Part shown: piece by piece, positions 61,267-64,000 of the stretch | Layout: the number at the start of each line of letters is the position of its first letter | Numbering within the stretch: position 1 is the first letter of the stretch | Assembly (NCBI GenBank): GCA_026414995.1 | Contig: JAOAHY010000002.1 | Span: 103,095 to 167,094 of the forward strand | Reading direction: 5' to 3' | DNA length: 64,000 nt | Origin: Caldisericia bacterium | GTDB lineage: Bacteria > Caldisericota > Caldisericia > B22-G15 | The notes under the pieces: model-generated | Told to the model about the DNA's origin: nothing | Databases searched by the model: none | What the model saw: only the letters and a program-made list of their open reading frames with translations | Translations under genes and position numbers: made by a program

Positions 61267-64000
61267 ATGAGAAAAAAAATAAAATTACTTATTTTAGTAA
61301 TTTTAATTCAAATCATAATTTTTGGTTCCCCAATAATTTTAAATTATAAACCAGTTTTTGCTTCTGATTTTGGAATTTCAATATCACCTTCAGTCTCATT
61401 AACTGCAAGAGTTAACACAAATGCAATTTTTAGATTTAGAATAACAAACAATTGTCAAAATAGTAATATTTATAATGTATTTCTTCAAAGCAGTCTACCA
61501 CAAGGATGGAGCGTAGGTTTCTACAATGATCAAAACGGAACAAGCCCACTTATTGATACTAACAGTGATGGAATACCAGATACAGGAACAGTTAACAGTG
61601 GAGTTATCAAAGATTTTTATGTTTTAATTAAACCTTCAAGTGCAATTTGTAACAATGTAACACAAAATTTTACTATTAGAGTTCAAGGAACAACTTCTAA
61701 TTGTGAAAATCCTTCAACAAATTATATAGATTCAATTCTTTCTGTAACCTCAATTAATGGTGGAAATTTAGTAATATCTAAAGAGGCAAATCCAAAAGAG
61801 GGTAAAGTTGGTGACACAATTACATGGACAATAAAAATTAAAAATATAGGACAAGACCCAATAGGAAATGTTAATGTAGTTGATACAATTGGTTCTGGAA
61901 TATCAAATCCAGGAAATTTTAACTTCAATCCAAATCCTTCATCTGGATCTTTTCCAAATTGGGTATATAATGAAATTCCAGCAGGAGCTGAATATACTGT
62001 TTCTTTTACAACAGTTATATCTGGTTGCTCTAATGCACATAATGAAATTGATGTATGGTGGGGTTTAAATTCAAATAATAAATGTCAAACACAACATGCT
62101 CTTCAATCTGTTAAAATAATTCCAACAGTGCCTAATATTCAATATACACCACCTAACATTGTAGTACCATATTGTGGTTCAACAAATGTTTCAATACCAA
62201 TAACAAATAATGGAGATGGAGTTGCAAAAAGCTTCAAATTAAAAGTTGAAACTATACCTTCTGGTTATCAAATTTCAAATTTAGGAACTGGTTGGAGTTA
62301 TAACTCACAAACTAAAGAGTTTGTTTACTCTGGAGGAAACCCACCTGGAACAATTAATCCAAACCAAACGGTTAATCTTACTTTTACAGTGTCTATGCCA
62401 TATGGAGCATGTTCTCTTCCATCAACAACTTTAAAATTTTTCTCAGAGTACCTTGATCCATGTGACAATCTTTTCATAAATCCATCTCAACTTGGTTCAA
62501 TTTCAGTTTCTGGAACTGGTGCTTATTTTACTATAAATAAAACAGGTCCAGATCCAGTAGATACAGGTGATATTAATAAAACATATACAATATCAGTAAC
62601 TTACAATAAAGGAAATTGCACCAACGATTCAGTTGTAATAGATATAATTGATACTTTATCATCTCCATTTGTTCCACAAAGTGCATCAGATGGAGGCCAA
62701 ATAAATGGACAACAAGTGAAATGGGATAATATAACCTTGCAAAATGGTGTTACTAAAAATTTAATTATAACATTTAATGTTTCAAATGACCCATGTTTTG
62801 CAGGTAACGAATATGCAAATACAGTTCAACTAACTGGTCCCAATGGAGAAACTCTCCAAGATTGTTGTGGATGTACAATACAAAATGTTAGTGCTTCTTT
62901 TTCTACATATATCAACAATCCTGCACTTGCTATAGTTGATTCAAGGAAATATGTTAATCCATCATCAATAGAAATTGATTGTTCTACTGATACTGGACAA
63001 TACACAAACCCATCTCAAAATCCTGACTCTCATAATGATAGAAGATATACTGTTGAATTTGATTTTAATACTGGAACGAATGCACCATCAACATGGAATG
63101 GTATTATTTTTAGAGATCAACTTAATAACAATCAATATACAAATTCTCAAATTGCAAATATTGAAGTTTATGTGGATTGTGGCTCTGGGTATCAATTAGT
63201 TTCTGGTTGGAGTGTTAATTCATATATTCCACTTGAAATAAATTTAAGTGGTCTAAATGCATGCTCTCCTAACACTGGTGCAAAATTAAGAATTTTGTTC
63301 ACCGCAAGAGCAACTCAAACTAACGATTCAAATAATACATTAGTTTTTGAAGACTATATAGATTGGTCAACTCTTGAAATTCCAGGTTTCCCAAGAGGGT
63401 GTGCAACTGACCCAAAATATTATGAAGGAGTTAGAGTAAGAGATTTTAGAGCAAATTTAACTTTATCAACAAATTTACCATCAATTGTAGAAAAGTGTAA
63501 TATTTACAATTTAACTATTAATTTTACAAGAGAAAATGCAAATGTTGATCATACAGATTTAACTTTATCTTTAAATGGTTTCACATATATTCCAAACTCA
63601 ACAACATTTAGTAATGGAGGTTCATGGTGTTCTGGAACAAAAGGAGAGCCAACAATTAATGGTAATACATTAACTTGGAGTTGGCAACAGATTAATGAAA
63701 TTTATTCAAATGGCTCAATCACTATTCAAATTAAAAAAGATTGTTCAAATAATGCATCAGTTTTTGTAAGTTCAAATTATCTTGACAATTGTGGAAAAAT
63801 TCACACCACCTCAACTTCTTCATCATCTATTTTAATTAAATCTGCAAAACTTTATACAAAAATTACACCACAACTTAATTTTGCTTATACAAATATTGTT
63901 GACTGGAAAGTTTTTGTATCAAATGGTGGAGATGGAGTTGCAAGAGAAATAACTATAATAACAGAACTAGGAAGTGATCTTTCATTTAACAGTAGTGGTG
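61267..64000 (+). CDS. Secreted DUF11-type repeat surface protein, 5' part
   Basis: 911 codons are open from the ATG at 61267 to the window end without a stop. A signal peptide (1-36, ends PVFAS) opens the protein. The mature part is a chain of beta-sandwich repeats of DUF11/CARDB kind: LVISKEANPKEGKVGDTIT at about 175, ITNNGDGVAKSFKLKVE at about 320, TINKTGPDPVDTGDINKTY at about 420, and VDWKVFVSNGGDGVARE near the end. It is rich in Asn, Ser, Thr and has scattered paired cysteines (such as CCGC), unusual for such repeats. It is probably a cell-surface or S-layer-like component; GC is a little higher than in neighbours. Confidence 0.75.
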   Translation, partial: MRKKIKLLILVILIQIIIFGSPIILNYKPVFASDFGISISPSVSLTARVNTNAIFRFRITNNCQNSNIYNVFLQSSLPQGWSVGFYNDQNGTSPLIDTNSDGIPDTGTVNSGVIKDFYVLIKPSSAICNNVTQNFTIRVQGTTSNCENPSTNYIDSILSVTSINGGNLVISKEANPKEGKVGDTITWTIKIKNIGQDPIGNVNVVDTIGSGISNPGNFNFNPNPSSGSFPNWVYNEIPAGAEYTVSFTTVISGCSNAHNEIDVWWGLNSNNKCQTQHALQSVKIIPTVPNIQYTPPNIVVPYCGSTNVSIPITNNGDGVAKSFKLKVETIPSGYQISNLGTGWSYNSQTKEFVYSGGNPPGTINPNQTVNLTFTVSMPYGACSLPSTTLKFFSEYLDPCDNLFINPSQLGSISVSGTGAYFTINKTGPDPVDTGDINKTYTISVTYNKGNCTNDSVVIDIIDTLSSPFVPQSASDGGQINGQQVKWDNITLQNGVTKNLIITFNVSNDPCFAGNEYANTVQLTGPNGETLQDCCGCTIQNVSASFSTYINNPALAIVDSRKYVNPSSIEIDCSTDTGQYTNPSQNPDSHNDRRYTVEFDFNTGTNAPSTWNGIIFRDQLNNNQYTNSQIANIEVYVDCGSGYQLVSGWSVNSYIPLEINLSGLNACSPNTGAKLRILFTARATQTNDSNNTLVFEDYIDWSTLEIPGFPRGCATDPKYYEGVRVRDFRANLTLSTNLPSIVEKCNIYNLTINFTRENANVDHTDLTLSLNGFTYIPNSTTFSNGGSWCSGTKGEPTINGNTLTWSWQQINEIYSNGSITIQIKKDCSNNASVFVSSNYLDNCGKIHTTSTSSSSILIKSAKLYTKITPQLNFAYTNIVDWKVFVSNGGDGVAREITIITELGSDLSFNSSG

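Noticed and set aside
61722..63199. Three short frames within the surface protein gene
   Set aside because: They lie in other frames of one long open frame that has a signal peptide and domain repeats.
1..64000. CRISPR arrays, insertion sequences and rRNA
   Set aside because: No regularly spaced repeats, transposase motifs or rRNA-like stretches were found by reading both strands.

Overview
The window is a very AT-rich, densely coding bacterial chromosome segment. It holds about 55 protein genes and one tRNA, and no gap exceeds about 140 bases. The housekeeping set is bacterial: recA, recX, rny, miaB, dprA, recG, coaD, rpsT, secG, holA and clpC. Several genes point to a thermophile, possibly one that has exchanged genes with archaea: a branched-chain polyamine synthase of BpsA type, a CTP-dependent (DUF120) riboflavin kinase, an archaemetzincin, a UPF0282 metallo-hydrolase and an Hsp20. 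A deep-branching anaerobic thermophile such as Caldisericota would fit, but that placement is inference only; no rRNA is present.

Layout. 1-607 (-): 5' part of an archaeo-eukaryotic-type primase, cut by the window edge. 660-9551 (+): HD-GYP protein, YjbQ, CbiX-like protein, AEC transporter, BpsA, alanine racemase, two thiol-disulfide membrane proteins, a triple-GerMN protein and the archaeal-type riboflavin kinase. 9554-11168 (-): a PATAN/MglB-like/MglA-like operon. 11246-19985 (+, with rpsT and archaemetzincin on -): ClpC, HolA, two membrane-anchored parvulin isomerases and Hsp20. 20026-34162: acyl carrier protein, two very large PAS/HD-GYP proteins, a MASE3-GGDEF protein, peroxiredoxin, secreted M14 carboxypeptidase, DUF2207 protein, threonine synthase and tRNA-Leu(GAG). 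34176-39851 (-): SecG, a zinc-finger Clp ATPase, RpiB, a PlsY-Sua5 fusion and an ACR3 arsenite carrier. 39991-48033: SERCA-like Ca2+ pump, ZIP transporter, threonine dehydrogenase/KBL pair and a HerA-like ATPase. 48057-61120 (-): one long run of 14 genes from recA to a SpoIIM-like membrane protein, with overlaps or gaps of only a few bases. 61267-end (+): an unfinished, secreted DUF11-type surface protein.

How the genes work together. Cyclic-di-GMP turnover is heavily represented: three HD-GYP proteins and two intact GGDEF domains. Proteostasis is covered by two Clp ATPases, Hsp20 and two PPIases, and envelope redox by a TlpA-like protein plus a glutaredoxin-CcdA fusion. Threonine can be made (ThrC) and degraded (Tdh-Kbl). 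The recA run joins recombination, competence, RNA turnover and tRNA modification.

Two gene-expression features recur. Many promoters carry an extended -10 (TGnTATAAT). Several genes without a Shine-Dalgarno sequence have TATAAT ending exactly seven bases before the start codon, as expected for leaderless mRNAs. No CRISPR array, insertion sequence or rRNA was seen.
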